Source: Micropterus salmoides (taxonomy: Eukaryota; Chordata; Actinopteri; Centrarchiformes; Centrarchidae). From it: a stretch of 64,000 nucleotides of DNA. The notes under the pieces are model-generated. The model saw only the letters and a list, made by a program, of their open reading frames with translations. It was not told the DNA's origin and did not search any database. Below, piece after piece: positions 22,000 to 34,533 of this stretch (the stretch's first letter is position 1; each line of letters opens with the position of its first letter). Where the stretch lies: NCBI RefSeq assembly GCF_014851395.1, contig NW_024040041.1:13140242-13204241 (forward strand), given 5' to 3'. The translations under genes were made by a program, and so were the position numbers.

Positions 22000-24900
22000 A
22001 TGTCTTCTGAGGAGAGCCCCGAGTACTCGCCCTTCTTCGCTGTGATGGGAGCCTCTGCGGCCATGGTCTTCAGCGGTAAGTAAACCAGCTCCTTCATCTG
22101 ACACCCCAGCCGTTAGCGTTATAACGACACATTAGCTTAGCCAGGTGTTGAATTTTCTGCGACTGATATTAGAAACGACTGCACGGGGGCTGTGTGAGGA
22201 GAAACTGTGTTAGCCGAGCCCCGTCACGGCTCACGCACCCTGCCAGGCAGAGGAAGGTTCCCACAGACATCAAGCTGCTGACCACCAAGTGAGCTCCTCA
22301 CACCGCAAGCTATCTCCCGTATGAGCCAGGTTTTATCATATCAAGCTGTGGTCTGGTAGCTGCAGGTTGGTGACGCAGACCCTCACTGAGCAGGCAGCTG
22401 CCACGCTCCGGCCACCTCTAATCTGTCAAAATGAAGTAATTTTACAGCGCTGGGAGGTCCAGAGCTTCATGGATTATAATGTTAAAACATATACGATTCT
22501 TGCTGAGATTGCACCCAACGTGTGTTTCCCAGTGGTTGTAATGAGTTGTGTTACAGGCCTGCGTCGAGGCCTAAACATCAGCGTTGAAATGCAAAGGTAA
22601 ACCCATTCATTTCCTTCCGCCCTGTCGTGTTCATAATGCACCCGAGGCTGGAGGCAGGGTGCACCCAGTCTGTCAAAGAGGACCTCAAAATACAATATAC
22701 AGTGCTCCTACAATTATTTTTGGGGAAGAAAATGTGGTGAAGGAAATTCCTGCAGACAGTTGTCTCCATAATGTGGAAATCATTGATGACTAAGACATCA
22801 GGTGACACTTATCCATTGGATAAATAACACTTGTCTTATATATTTTATTTAAGATAGTAATTCTAGAAATGCATTGATCCAGCTTTTATCTTGTGACACA
22901 ATTATGATACCTAAACCCAGGATATCTGCTGTAGTGGCTACCAATACTGGTGGTCCCCCCCCCCCCCCCCTTTTTCCTATGTCTAAAAACTGTATATCAC
23001 ACTGCATAAAACCATTTTTATGTAAGGTAACATTAGGCCAGCGGCCCCCTCAGTGTCCTATCCTACCTGAATGAACGTAACTGATGGTGGAAATGCTACG
23101 ACACTGACAAAGAAGCTGTATTTAATGTGAATCGGTCACATCCTGGCTGACACCCAACTAGATCAGTTAGTCTCTAATTAAATCTAAATTAATTTTATGT
23201 CAATGTAGTGCAAAGGACTTCCTTACACTTTTGTGTTGATGTGTCGGACTACCTCTGCCAGAGGTGTCTGTTAATTAGCTCATGTATACAGCTTTAAAAT
23301 CAAGCACAGGTTGGGTCTCTCCCGCACAAACTTTGGTCTGCTTGAATTATGTTTCATTAATTTAGGTAGTGTAAAGACAACATATAGCAGGTGGGGGGGA
23401 AAGTAATTCAAGTGCTTCTTAATAAGGCTTTTTAAGTCTATACAGAACTAAAAATTAGCGCTCAACTGATACTGGGTTCATGAGGCTGATGCCAATGTTG
23501 GTTAAAAAGATCCCGTTACTGCTATATCGGCTAATATTTGTGTTTAAATATAAACGGCTAACATTTCTTAATAAGAATGCCTCAATTGGTTATTTATTGT
23601 TACAGTTGAAAAATAAAGTTACAGTTCTCTCTTGAGGACAGTTAATTAGAGGTGATGTCCTTTCTAGTGCCTCAAATATATCTTTTTATCAATTTCCTTG
23701 CTATTATTTCCGACCCCACAGGCATACAGAAACCCCTTGATCCAGCAGTGTAATTTGGGCTTTAAAGCTTTGAATCAGAAAAATATTATGCCCCTCAGTA
23801 AAATCTGCATGGGTGCTGTTAAAGTGTCAAGTTATTTGTTCACAATGGAATCTGCAGAATCTATCTATCCATCTATGGGAAGCAAATGCTTCTGCCTCTC
23901 AAGGCATGGTGGGGAAGCAGGCAGTGCAGAATTAGCCTATGATGGGTGAGTCAGATGCTGTACGTTTACACTAATGAGAACTGTAGAACATATCAGTGGA
24001 TAAGAGAATCATTATTTAACTTTCTGGGATTAGTCTTTTGTATTTTATCTCCCAGTAAAGTGCGGCTTTGGACAGAGCTGTTAAAATTGTTAGAGGAAAA
24101 TGTTGGATTGCTTATTTACACAACAGTTATTTAGTACATAGCCCTCGAAAATGTCAACACTCCCACGGCAGCAAGTGAGAAGTGGTGGAAACTGTTACTT
24201 TAGTCATTCGTTTCCAGCGGGTCTTCGTGGTAAGCATATAACGATCTATATTCAGAGTTTTGCTCTGCTTGATGCCATCAGAGCCGTGATAATCAGTGAT
24301 TGGGCTGCGCAGGTTGATGCGCTCCAGGCAACAAAGAATAGCAGTGAACACTGTCAACTACTGCTTGTATGTATTTTTGCGTGGATTGAACTGCGAGTCA
24401 CGTGTGTAGTTGAACCACTACAGGTGTCCACACACGTGATGTCGGTTGCTCTGTGAAAGTCGGGTAGACGCCAGACAAGCCTGGCTGACACAGCAGGCTG
24501 CCTGGTATAGTTCAATCACCACCAACAGTTGAATCCAGTATAATTATAAGCATATAAAAGAAACATCAAAAACTAAAGACAAGATGCAGGAAAAAGGTTA
24601 AGATGACTGTAATAGGATGGCATTATTGCAGGGCTACTGTATTATAGTAGATTGCTTTAGATTGTACAGGTTGAATGAACAAACTGACAACATGCTTGCA
24701 GTAACAGTGATGTACAGTGTAAAATACAGCGTATCCATGAAACATGAGGTCACAGCAGAGCAGAAAGTGAAACTAAGGAGAAGCTACTGTGACATTAGTC
24801 AGGAATGTAGTCATATAATATATTGAATTGGACAGGGTTGTATGGGTTAGCAAGGTTGCAGTGTGCAAACATTCATCAAAACAATAACTTCTTATAATGT

Positions 24901-27061
24901 TTAAAAGAGATTGTTTTGTGAGAGAACCTTAAATAGACAGAGACTACTGTGATTTGCACTTTAATCACTTTAATTTCTCAGTTATTTGTTTGCTGGGCAG
25001 GAGAGAACACATTGTACCTTTTTTCATGTTGTCTAAACTGTGTCTCAGACCCAGAACGTGAATTAAAATTCATTCATTAATCACTCTCTGGCAGCTCCAT
25101 CTGAATCCATATCTTGTTGGCTTCGATTTGTTTTGTCAGGAATCGCAATTTAACAAGAACTCTCCTTTCTCACTCAGCGTTAGGAGCAGCGTATGGGACA
25201 GCGAAGAGCGGCACAGGCATCGCTGCGATGTCTGTGATGCGGCCAGAGCTCATCATGAAGTCCATCATCCCTGTGGTCATGGCCGGTATCATCGCCATCT
25301 ACGGGCTGGTGGTGGCTGTGCTGATAGCAAACAACATCTCTGAGAGAGTCACCCTTTACAAGTAAGATGAACCTCCAGCACAGCAGTTGATTTGAACAGT
25401 TTCAGCATATTATTTTATAGCATATCTGCTGCATTGTTTGTATGCTTTTTGAGTTGAAGCACACACACACGCACATCAAGCATTTAGCTCTCTAAATGAC
25501 CCTCGTTGTTAACTTTACAGCTATTGCTTAATAGGGCTGCAACTAACGATTACTTTCCTTATCGACTAACCTGCTGACTATTTTAATGATTAATCGACTA
25601 ATCGTTAAGTCTACAAAATGTCAAGAAATTGTGAAAAAAACATCAAAATTTTCCAGAGCCCAAAGTGACGTCTTCAAATTGCTTCTTTGGTCCAACCAAC
25701 AGTCCAAAACCTAAAGTCTTTACTATCATAAATGACAAAGAATTGCAGCAATTCCTCAGTTTAAGAAGATCAAACCAGCAAATTGTTCACATTTTTTCTT
25801 TAAGAATGGCTGAAATGATTAATCGATTAACAAAACAATGCAGCTCTATTACTTAATGCATATTTATAAGTAATCATGTTTGCTTTTTACGAAAGGTTTA
25901 CAGTGCTTGTAAAGTCGACGTGAAACGGCAGTTGCGGCGTCTGTAGGTATATGAGGGATTTGATCAAGTCATTCAGATGCGATTGGATCTGTCAAAAGTA
26001 TTCATGACTTAGCGAGAGTACAGTGCGAGACAGAAGCTGTAGAGGACTATTGGGCTCCACCCACACCTCCCTCACCTGGAAGACAAGGATGAGGGAGAAA
26101 TGAATGAATCGCACCTCAAACACATTCTTTAAAAATGTTTTTGACAACTTACTGTAAAACACACACCCCTTACTCATGCTGGCTACTATGACCTTAAAAC
26201 TAAGAGTCAACTGTGGTATGACTATGTCATGGTGGGGTCAGCTTGTCGCCCCAAATCACATTCGTTATTTATAGGTCCCCGAGTTTAAGATGAAATACTT
26301 CTGCTTTTACAGGAAGAGAAAATAGAGGGTTTGACATATATTTAGCATATAATAAGAGATATGTTAACACCCATGATCTTGGATTTTTTTTATTTTTTTT
26401 ATTTCACTTTACTGCATACACAAGTCCAAAAGCCATATTTTACCCCATTATGTCCATTATTGTCTTCACTAACTGCAGCATAATAGATTCCTCTGTCAGA
26501 AAGATGGAAAATATGGGTGATAAGGAGGCCTCAGTGGACTTATGATATTTTGATCATTAGATTTGTTTTTTGCTTAACACTCCACCTAAACTACTTTGTA
26601 GATCAAACACTCACTCTCTCTAGATTTACCAAAAAAACACTCATGCTTCATAAACATAACCTGTGTGTTGGAAACATTCATAGCATTTTATTGGCAAGAT
26701 ATGACAAATATGATATGAGTAGATATGATAAATCCACTGCTTCTGTGTTGCGTTAAAGCCTGTTGAGAGCCCAGTTGTAATGCCTAATTGCTTCAAGTAT
26801 AAATATTTAATCTGAATGTGTATTACACTGTGCAATGACTGTACTCTCTCCAACAGGAGTTTCCTGCATCTTGGTGCCGGTCTGAGCGTGGGCCTGAGCG
26901 GTCTGGCGGCCGGGTTCGCCATTGGCATCGTGGGTGACGCCGGTGTGAGAGGCACCGCCCAGCAGCCCCGGCTTTTCGTGGGCATGATCCTGATCCTGAT
27001 CTTTGCCGAGGTGCTGGGGCTTTATGGCCTCATTGTGGCCCTCATCTTATCTACAAAATAA
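22000..27061 (+). CDS. atp6v0c: V-type proton ATPase 16 kDa proteolipid subunit c (atp6v0c), 3 coding exons
   Basis: Exons 22000-22075, 25178-25361 and 26857-27061 join to 465 nt, 154 aa; vertebrate ATP6V0C is 153-155 aa. The protein is a four-helix proteolipid that forms the rotating c-ring of the membrane V0 sector and carries protons through vacuolar, lysosomal and synaptic vesicle membranes. The proton-carrying glutamate is E138 in FAEVLGLYGLIVALIL, the fourth helix. The duplicated hairpin design is plain: ALGAAYGTAKSGTGIAAM in the first half, GLSGLAAGFAIGIVGDAG in the second. The start gives the canonical MSSEESPEYSPFF N-terminus. All junctions are GT-AG; exon 2 ends inside a lysine codon (AA|G). 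The long first intron contains no other gene. Confidence 0.97.
23450..23600. repeat. Short interspersed repeat in atp6v0c intron 1
   Basis: The stretch around CTCAACTGATACTGGGTTCATGAG and the following 'gctatatcggctaat' resembles small TIR elements common in fish. Only one end can be recognised. Otherwise the 3.1-kb intron 1 shows only a C-homopolymer (about 22956-22970) and no RNA gene or coding exon. Confidence 0.25.
25532..25848 (+). mobile_element. Small non-autonomous element (GGGCTGCAACTAA family), copy 2, atp6v0c intron 2
   Basis: Left end TAGGGCTGCAACTAACGATT, right end TGCAGCTCTA, giving short inverted termini TAGGGCTGCA/TGCAGCTCTA. About 317 bp with no coding sequence. It belongs to the same family as the block at 8612-8884, which lies in the opposite orientation. 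The hAT-like assignment is inferred from the terminus style. Confidence 0.6.
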
Positions 27062-27813
27062 GTCTGCATCAAACATCATCTCATTCATTCCACATCAAAG
27101 CAGCGAGAACAAATAGGAGATTTTCACCTACTTCCATTACACCCCGCGGGTCTGGCAGGATGGGATGGCAACAGAAACATGTTGGCGGTCGACTTGACAG
27201 CTGTGTCCTCAGTAGATGTGATTTATCCATGTTGTTTAAAGCCATCCAGTTGTGTCAGGTCTTGTGTGAACAGAACGGGCATGACGGTGTATTGGTTGTT
27301 GTGGGATGATGTGTGGACAGTCTGCTTGATTTGTTGTCTGATCTTAACCTGTACAGTGATCCAGAGTCCCTCCACCCCCTGTAAATGTAGTAACCAGTCT
27401 GTGCTGTGAGTGTGAGTATCAGCGTTTATCCCCCTGCCCATTCCCCCTCCTTGATTTTTTTGTTGGTGGTTTTGAGTGTCAATCTGAGACTACTGAAGAA
27501 TCGTGCACATTAGTGTTTTGTTTTTTCATGTTCTTTTTTTTTTTTTCGGGGACCATTTTTAATTCAGTGGCGAGGAGCTGACGAGACATTGTTTTTTTTT
27601 TCACTATTTATGGAAAGTTATAATGATTTTGACTTAATGAAACTGTCTAAATGGAATACTGTTTATTGAATACCATATATACATCAAAATATATAAATTA
27701 TCTGTGTATAGTTAGATTAATTGCACTGTGGGTAATTGTTCAAAGTGCTTGGAATTCCTCTGGATGTAGTGTGATTATTAATGGAGGATGTCCACATGTT
27801 GACATGGAGTCGA

Positions 27814-27850
<37 letters not shown>

Positions 27851-28009
27851 ACCTGAGTGCATACAATGTGTGCAAGTCGATTTATGTTTAATATGACATT
27901 CTCGAACACTAGTATCGTTTACCTGTAGTGCTGCTGTCTTGATTTATTTGTTTTTTTGTTTAAGGTGAGAGCTCACTGTTCAGCCATGCCTGTCAGATTT
28001 CCAAATAAA
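27062..28009 (+). terminator. atp6v0c: atp6v0c 3' UTR with AATAAA at 28004-28009
   Basis: A canonical AATAAA lies about 940 nt after the stop codon. The interval contains poly-T runs (27536-27546, 27592-27601) and a TG dinucleotide repeat at about 27817-27846 and no other gene, consistent with a long 3' UTR. Confidence 0.6.
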
Positions 28010-29638
28010 ACTCAACCTCCTCCAGCCTTTTGGTTTTGCCTGAAATTAATGGAATGACTAAACTTAAAGTACTAACAATATTTAGACTTTTCAGATTCTC
28101 TAGCGTTTGTGTAAATGGAAATCGGGTATTAAAATCTCATTAAACGTAGAGCAGTTGGGATTCCATAGATCAGCCTAGTAGTCATAAGTTACTCAATAAA
28201 CAACATTTCAGAGGTGGTTCACACTCACTGGCCAACAAATTATATTAACAGGCAAGAATGTGGTGTTGGGTAACAGAAAACTTTGTTAAATGGGTAGAAA
28301 CAAACAGACAAGCTCTATGAGGCTGTACTCAGCACAAGGGTGGATATTTCATGTGACTGTTGGGAACAATAAAAACCTCTCCCAGCACCAAATAAAGTCT
28401 CTGAGAAAGGAAGGCAGCTGACCAAAATACTGGGAGGTAATTACATGCATAAAGTATATCTACAACTAGCTCATTCTTAACGTAGGCTTCAGATGGACTA
28501 TTGAATCCCATTATTCCATGGAGCTACAGCACTTTAAATGAATGTAATTCGCTCACTTGTCATCAGCTAGTAGCTAGGTGACTAAATAATATTTACAGTA
28601 AAATGGTAGGTACTGTAAGCAAACCCATGATAGCATTTCTCAACAAGTAAACACCAAATGTGAACATGCATTGAACAATACACTGACACTGCAGCACATA
28701 AACACTTTCTCATGGAAGTCTACCTTTGTCAATAGCAGTCATAATAAGTAAGTTACAGTAGCTATATGATTAACGTTGGTTACCTACCACCGCTGGTCCA
28801 AGATTTTAATGGGTAGTAAGACAACTAAAATAGTTAGTTCAAACTGATAGAATACTTTTTTCTATAACTACTCAATGTTTCCACTCCATAATAACATTAC
28901 ATGTATTACATGTAATATTAGTAGCAATAGCGATTACTCGCTATGCTGAATAAATTTGGCATATATAACATAATGTGACACTTGTGAGACAAATATAACA
29001 TGTCGGGCTATAAAAGAAAATAAAAACTGCACATGGCTGTTTCCACTCATAGTAATATTACAGGTAGTGTAACATAGCAACTTAGTGTATTTGCAAATAT
29101 TAGCTAACGTTATGACTGAAGTTGCTGAAACATTATAATGTAATATGACATTCAACAACAGAATTGTAAAATTACATTTGAAGGACAAGGGACACTTGAC
29201 ACTTGACATGACAACCATGTACATAATTTGGACAGAGAGGACAGGTGGTTTTAAAGAGGAGTGAAAGAGGCCATTTACACCAGATCAGAGAACCTCAAAT
29301 GTTGTGACGAATGGAAATATAACAAGTATGACTATTTAAGAACTAAAATACAAACATTTAATGTTGACTTACTCTGACGACTTGTCTTGCTACTGACAGA
29401 AGCGGGATCTCTGATGTCCAGAGGCAGAATGACTGGAATGAAGTGCTGTCATTGATGTCCAGGGCGGGATTTGGCCTACATCCAATATCACATAGGACAA
29501 CGAATACAATGATTCGATTGATTTTATTGTTTGATGCCACATATCATATAATGTGCTATATATTCTAATATGGTCATATATACAATATATCATATATCTC
29601 ATATATGCCATAGAATAAGGTGATATCATAGGATGTGG
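28010..29638. other. Intergenic stretch with no recognised feature
   Basis: AT-rich DNA between the atp6v0c polyadenylation signal and the Tc1 remnant. Frames are short and lack recognisable protein patterns; no RNA gene or clear repeat was identified. Confidence 0.5.
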
Positions 29639-29640
29639 TA

Positions 29641-30838
29641 CAACCCTGTTTCCAAAAAAGTTGCCACACTGTTTTAAATCCATATTTATTTGAAAATTGC
29701 AGAAAGGAAACTTCTGAAATGTTGGAACTGAAAATGTTAATGTTTTTGGAAAATGATATTCCCATCTTTGAATTTGATGCCAGCAACACTTTCAAAAAAG
29801 TTGGGACAGGGTCATGTTTACCACTCTCTAGCATCACCTCTTCTTTTACCCACACTGTGTAAGCGTCTGGGAACTGAGGAGACCACCAACTGCTGTAATA
29901 CTGAAAGTGGAACGTTTTCCCATGATGTAGGATTTCAGATATGGACAACTGTTCAGGGTCTCCTTTTTTTTTTTTTACATTTCATAATGCGCCTAACATT
30001 TTCAATGGGTGACAAGCTGGGACTGCAGGCAGGACAGTTTAGCACCCAGACTCTTTTACAACAGAGCCATGCTGTCGTAACAGATGCAGATGGTGGTTTG
30101 GCATTGTCTTACTGAAAAAGCAAGGCCATCCCTCAAAAAGAAGTTGTCTATTTGGCAGCAAATGTTACTCCAAAACCTGTATTTAGCCATGCCATGTGCA
30201 CTAATATGCCCCCATACCATCATGGATGCTGGCTTTTACCCTTTGCACGTAGCAAGCCCTCTCCTCTTTATCCTGGAGGATGCGGTGTCATGATTTCCAA
30301 ACAGAATTTAAATTTTGACTTGTCAGACCACAGACAGTTTTCCTCTTCACCTCAGTCCGTCTTAAATGAGCTTGGGCCAACGGAAAGAAGCGGTGTTTCT
30401 GGATCTGGTTTACATACGGTTTCCTCTTTGCATGGTGGAGTTTCAGCTTGCAGTTGTGGATACAGAGACAAACTGTATCTAATTTGATCTGTAAAAGACT
30501 CAGCCTCTCTGGGATGCTCTTTTATACCCTACTTGTTGCCAGTTAACCTAATTAATTGTAAGATGTTCTACCAGGTGTTTTCTTTTAGCATTTCACAATT
30601 TTTCCAGTCTTTTGTTTCCACTTTCCCAACTTTTTAATAATGTGTTGCTGGCATCAAATTTGAAATGAGCATCTCATTTTTCAAAAATACTAAAACATTT
30701 CCCATTTTCAACATTTGATAAGATGTCTATCTATCTGCTATTTTGAATTAAATATGGTGTTTTAATGTTTTACACATCATCACATTTTGTTTTTATTTAC
30801 ATTTTAAACAGCCGTGCCAACTTTTTGGAAAAGAGTTG
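29641..30838 (-). mobile_element. Degenerate Tc1-like transposon (second family), ~1.2 kb
   Basis: Left terminus CAACCCTGTTTCCAAAAAAG and right terminus ending CTTTTTGGAAAAGAGTTG form inverted ends flanked by TA (29639-29640 and 30839-30840). The minus strand encodes decayed transposase: an N-half block related to CKLKLHHAKRKPYVN, then DNAKPPSASVTTAWL and SPSLSPIENV, which match the second and third catalytic blocks of Tc1 enzymes. Stops and deletions break it, and the aspartate of the usual SPDLSPIE reads S here. Inactive. Confidence 0.8.
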
Positions 30839-31596
30839 TAGTGGATATAAAATGTGCATCGGCAGAAACTGCGGGGAAGAACCCAAGTGTGGGGGAGCAG
30901 GGATGGGGATCGTTAATTCTTTACTATTATTTAGTGATGGTTATTAGGTAAGACCAGACCCAACGGGCATGAGGTAGGCCTGCACGGTATGAGGAAAATA
31001 TTTAATGTGCAATAACGTTATATATTGAGATGACATATCACTTGCAATAAATTAACATATATTGAAGTGTACATGTTAACTGCCTGGTTGTTTTTAATTT
31101 AATATTTTAAATACAGCTAAATGTTGTTTCTAGAGCAGCAACATTAATGTTTACAGCAGCAAAGTAACTCAATAACTTTATCTGACATCACAATTAGTGA
31201 GTGAGGTTTAGAAAGAACAACATCAGTCTGTATCAGTCCCTCCTCTCTCGCCGGCTGCAGGTAACGTTACCAGGTAGAAGGAGGAGCGGCTGGTTTGTCT
31301 CAGCCAGCAGCTGAGTTTTTAAGACTACAGACCAGTCTGTGCTCCAGGCAGACAGCTTTCTATTTAGCTTGTTTTTAACATTTGACTAATGCCAAGCTAG
31401 CGTTAGCTGTGCTTGTCTAAAATGCACAGGATGTAATACTGAGGACAGAAATGATTAAATTAACCATTTTTACATGTTTAACGTTACAGACAGGTGTATT
31501 GATAAAGTATTGTCATTTTACTAGCAAAGGTTTTATTGCACGTACTTAGCTTAACCCTCGCCGTCTTCCACCGTGACGGCGCAGCCTCTCGCTGCA

Positions 31597-31622
31597 TGTG
31601 TGTGTGTGTGTGTGTGTGTGTG
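31597..31622. repeat. GT dinucleotide microsatellite
   Basis: About 13 uninterrupted TG units. Confidence 0.95.
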
Positions 31623-31789
31623 TAGGAGCCGACAGAGAGCAGGCAGAGACTGCAGCCTGATGATTTATCCATTGTGTTTCAAATTAAATCAAATTTGACG
31701 CTCGAGACATAACGTTACATCATAGGACCCGCAAGTCTCGATAAGCTCAAATCTAATTGATTTTCGGGTTTTGAGAAATTTTGGAACCG

Positions 31790-32486
31790 GGTCTGTCATG
31801 ATTGATGACCAGCTGTCCTTTTCAGACCATGATGTCTCTCGGCCATGCCGCTTTGCTCTATACAACATAAGGAAAATCAGGCCCTACCTCACTCAGTACG
31901 CAACCCAGCTTCTGGTACAGGCCATGGTTATCTCTCGCATCGACTATTGCAATGCCCTCCTAGCAGGTCTTCCAGCTTGTGCGGTGAAACCCTTACAAAT
32001 GGTTCAGAACGCAGCAGCGCGTCTGGTTTTTGATCAGCCCAAAAGGACTCATGTCACTCCATCACTCAGTGACCTCCACTGGCTCCCCATGACCTCCACT
32101 GACTACTGGGTCTGCACCCATCTACCTAAACTCCATAATACAAACTCACGTCTCACATCTCTTCCGAGAACACTTCCTCTTATAACACCTCTAACTCCTA
32201 ACCTCTAACATGCACTTCCTGTGCTCTTCTTCTTCTATCCCCTACAATGATCTTGTTTTGATTGCACTTTTTGTTAACTCTTACTTCCTTTCCTAGGTAT
32301 CTACCCCATTGATGTGATATGTACTGTGAGCTATTACTATTTATTGCTGCTCTTACTAGTATGTATTGTCAGTTGTAGATCTGTAGTTGATACTCTGTTG
32401 ATGCTTGTATGTTGTTCCTCAAATGTAAGTAGCTTTGGATAAAAGCGTCTGCCAAATGAGTAAATGTAAATGTAATGTAATGTATT
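31790..32486 (+). mobile_element. L2/CR1-type LINE fragment: end of reverse transcriptase and 3' tail
   Basis: Plus-strand reading gives blocks of the C-terminal part of L2-type reverse transcriptase: IDDQLSFSDH, RFALYNIRKIRPYLT, LVQAMVISRIDYCNALLAGL, VQNAAARLVFDQPKRTHV and LHWLPM. The frame then jumps to a shortened tail with WVCTHLPKL. The 3' end carries the typical closing sequence GGATAAAAGCGTCTGCCAAATG followed by ATGTAA-type tandem repeats (about 32458-32484). It is 5'-truncated and internally deleted, so inactive. Confidence 0.85.
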
Positions 32487-32509
32487 GGGTCTCGATCCCC
32501 ATCCCTAGG

Positions 32510-33500
32510 GGGGGAGTCATGAAGCATAGCAAACAGACTGTCCAAAGAGAAAGAAAGAGAGATGGAAGTGATTAGGTTCAAGAGAAGGTTAAGCTACGAG
32601 GAAGCAGCTATGAAAGAAAAGATTCAAGAAGTAAGGGAGAACAAATCAGGTAGGTAGCAAAAGAATAGAAATAATTGTTAATGCTGCAGAATGTTTTTGA
32701 ATATTGAGAGGAAGGGCAGGGGCTATTGAGAGAGGCTTTCTTCCCTTCTCAGAGCCTAAATTGAGTTGGCTAGTTTTATTAAAGAATGGGATGAGGGTCC
32801 AATTTTTGTTTTTGCATTTTGACAGGTGACACGAAAGGAAAAGTAAATATATCAAAATAAAGGCCAACAAGACAGAGTGGTTATTCTACCTTCTACAGAA
32901 GTGTTACGCAAGCACAGGATCTATATCAGTGAAACGTTAGAAGATAAATAAATACATGTACAGGTCTACATATTCATTAATTAATCATGGTCTTTCTTAT
33001 TTTGTAATTTTTATTTAGACATGAAATATAGTTTATCCAAAAAGTATTAGGTTACCGTACTTATTATTAATGTTGTCTTGGAAATTATTGTTACTGTTGT
33101 ATGGATTTGTCTCAATATTATTTATGTGAACAGATCGAAATTCTGTGTATAAATGTGTATTCTGTAAATATATAAAACACCTTCCACAAATTCTTCTGTT
33201 CATTGAATCAAAACATACAAACACCAATGATTGCAGTTGAAAATTAGCCAGCTGGTACTTTTAATTGACTAAAACGTAAATATTTCACCCACCACTGAAC
33301 AAAGCAACCCCAGTCGTCCCTTGTAGCTGTAATGACAGGATTGTGATCTGAAAACTTCCTGTGAAGGAGGCAGTGCTGTCTCTCCTGCAGAGACACCGCC
33401 TGGCTGTTGTTGTTTACGGTCAGACTGATGGAAAGTAGGTCATGGGAAAATGAAGCGTAGCTAGCCTCTCGTTTAACTGTGTGCATTAACTATCAAGGAC
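32510..33500. other. Intergenic stretch with no recognised feature
   Basis: No coding, RNA or clear repeat signal seen between the L2 fragment and the probable spsb3 promoter area; frames here are short and AT-biased. Confidence 0.45.
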
Positions 33501-33760
33501 CAACGTCTGCGTGGTGTTGTCAGTGCTTTTCCGTGAATGCTGCTCGTGAACAGCAGGCAGGTAACGTTGACGCTGTCTTTTTTTTTTTCATCCAGTGCTG
33601 TTAGCAGCGCGCAGCTAACGAAGGCTAACAAGCTAGCTAGTTAATGCGTTACCAACCGGGTTACCCCGCCTCCCGGTCACACTTTTCCTGTTATGTGGAT
33701 AATAAACAGAGAATGCATGGTATTCATCGTCATCTGCCAGTGTACTAAGGTATATACACT
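33500..33760 (+). promoter_or_regulatory. spsb3: Possible spsb3 promoter / 5' non-coding exon
   Basis: The spsb3 coding exon is preceded by an acceptor-like TCTTTCAG around 34464-34471, which implies an upstream non-coding exon. The CpG-bearing stretch here has a GC-box-like CCCCGCCTCCC near 33664 and a donor-like CAG|GTAACG near 33562. Weak evidence; the exon boundary is a guess. Confidence 0.3.
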
Positions 33761-33762
33761 CT

Positions 33763-33764
<2 letters not shown>

Positions 33765-33796
<32 letters not shown>
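33765..33796. repeat. AT dinucleotide microsatellite
   Basis: About 16 TA units, uninterrupted. Confidence 0.95.
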
Positions 33797-33799
<3 letters not shown>

Positions 33800-34533
33800 G
33801 TCTGACTTGAATTGTGATGTGATGAATGCTTGTTACAGCCTGCTAACATCTTAACGTTAACATAGAGCGGTTCAAGGGGTTGGATACTATGTGGCTAGCG
33901 TTAGCTTCTCCTGTCAGCTACAGCTAGGTGGCTAACTTAAGGTAGTTAGGAAAACAACATCGCACGCCAAGGATAATAATTTTACTGTTGATTGATGGAC
34001 CAGACTACTAACAATTGTTATTGTTACGTTAGGTCGTATAGGTCGGATGATGTGTGTGTAACATTAACTGTTGTCCTACAGAGAGTCGATGTTTTTGTGG
34101 GGTGTTGCTGTAAACGTTGCCCCACTAACGTGAACTCAGTGGGCTAAACTGCATTTGGTACGTTAAGATCTCTAAAAAAACATGATGACTCTGATGATGA
34201 ATGTTGAGATTCACACAGTAATAAGGCACGGCACAGAAAAGGTGGAACAAATGTTTCTGTGAAATAGCGTTTAGACACCAGGATAATATGTAGAAAACAC
34301 CAAGTTATGTCATGCAGTCAATACAAGTGTGAGTCTCTTAAACAGATTCAGAGGGCATGCAGTGCACGAAGCCACAAGCTGCAATGTTAAAATCAACATA
34401 GGCTAACTGTCACAGACATCTACAGTGTCCAGGGTTGTGCCTGTCAAGATAATCAAGTTCTCATCTTTCAGCAGCTGGACTGAAACCTGAACTGACGGTC
34501 AGGCTCTAGTACTGGTGAGACTTTGTTTCTGCC

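Larger units (their letters stand above)
30898..32506. mobile_element. Possible composite element bounded by inverted GGGATGGGGATCG ends
   Basis: CAGGGATGGGGATCG at 30898-30912 faces CGATCCCCATCCCTAG at about 32493-32508. The pair would form short inverted termini around ~1.6 kb of DNA containing the L2 fragment below and an AT-rich leader near 30975-31090. No target-site duplication could be confirmed, so coincidental pairing of two remnants is possible. Confidence 0.35.

Noticed and set aside
22000..25177. Search for additional coding exons in atp6v0c intron 1
   Set aside because: Short frames at 22.4-24.5 kb show no family pattern or consistent splice phases; the joined three-exon gene already has full length.
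27817..27846. Regular short repeats considered as CRISPR-like or other arrays (also 31597, 47095, 49107, 51942)
   Set aside because: They are simple dinucleotide microsatellites in a vertebrate genome, without spacers.
29574..30487. Several 60-124-codon frames on both strands around 29.6-30.5 kb
   Set aside because: They fall within the degenerate Tc1 copy and reflect decayed transposase or its opposite strand.
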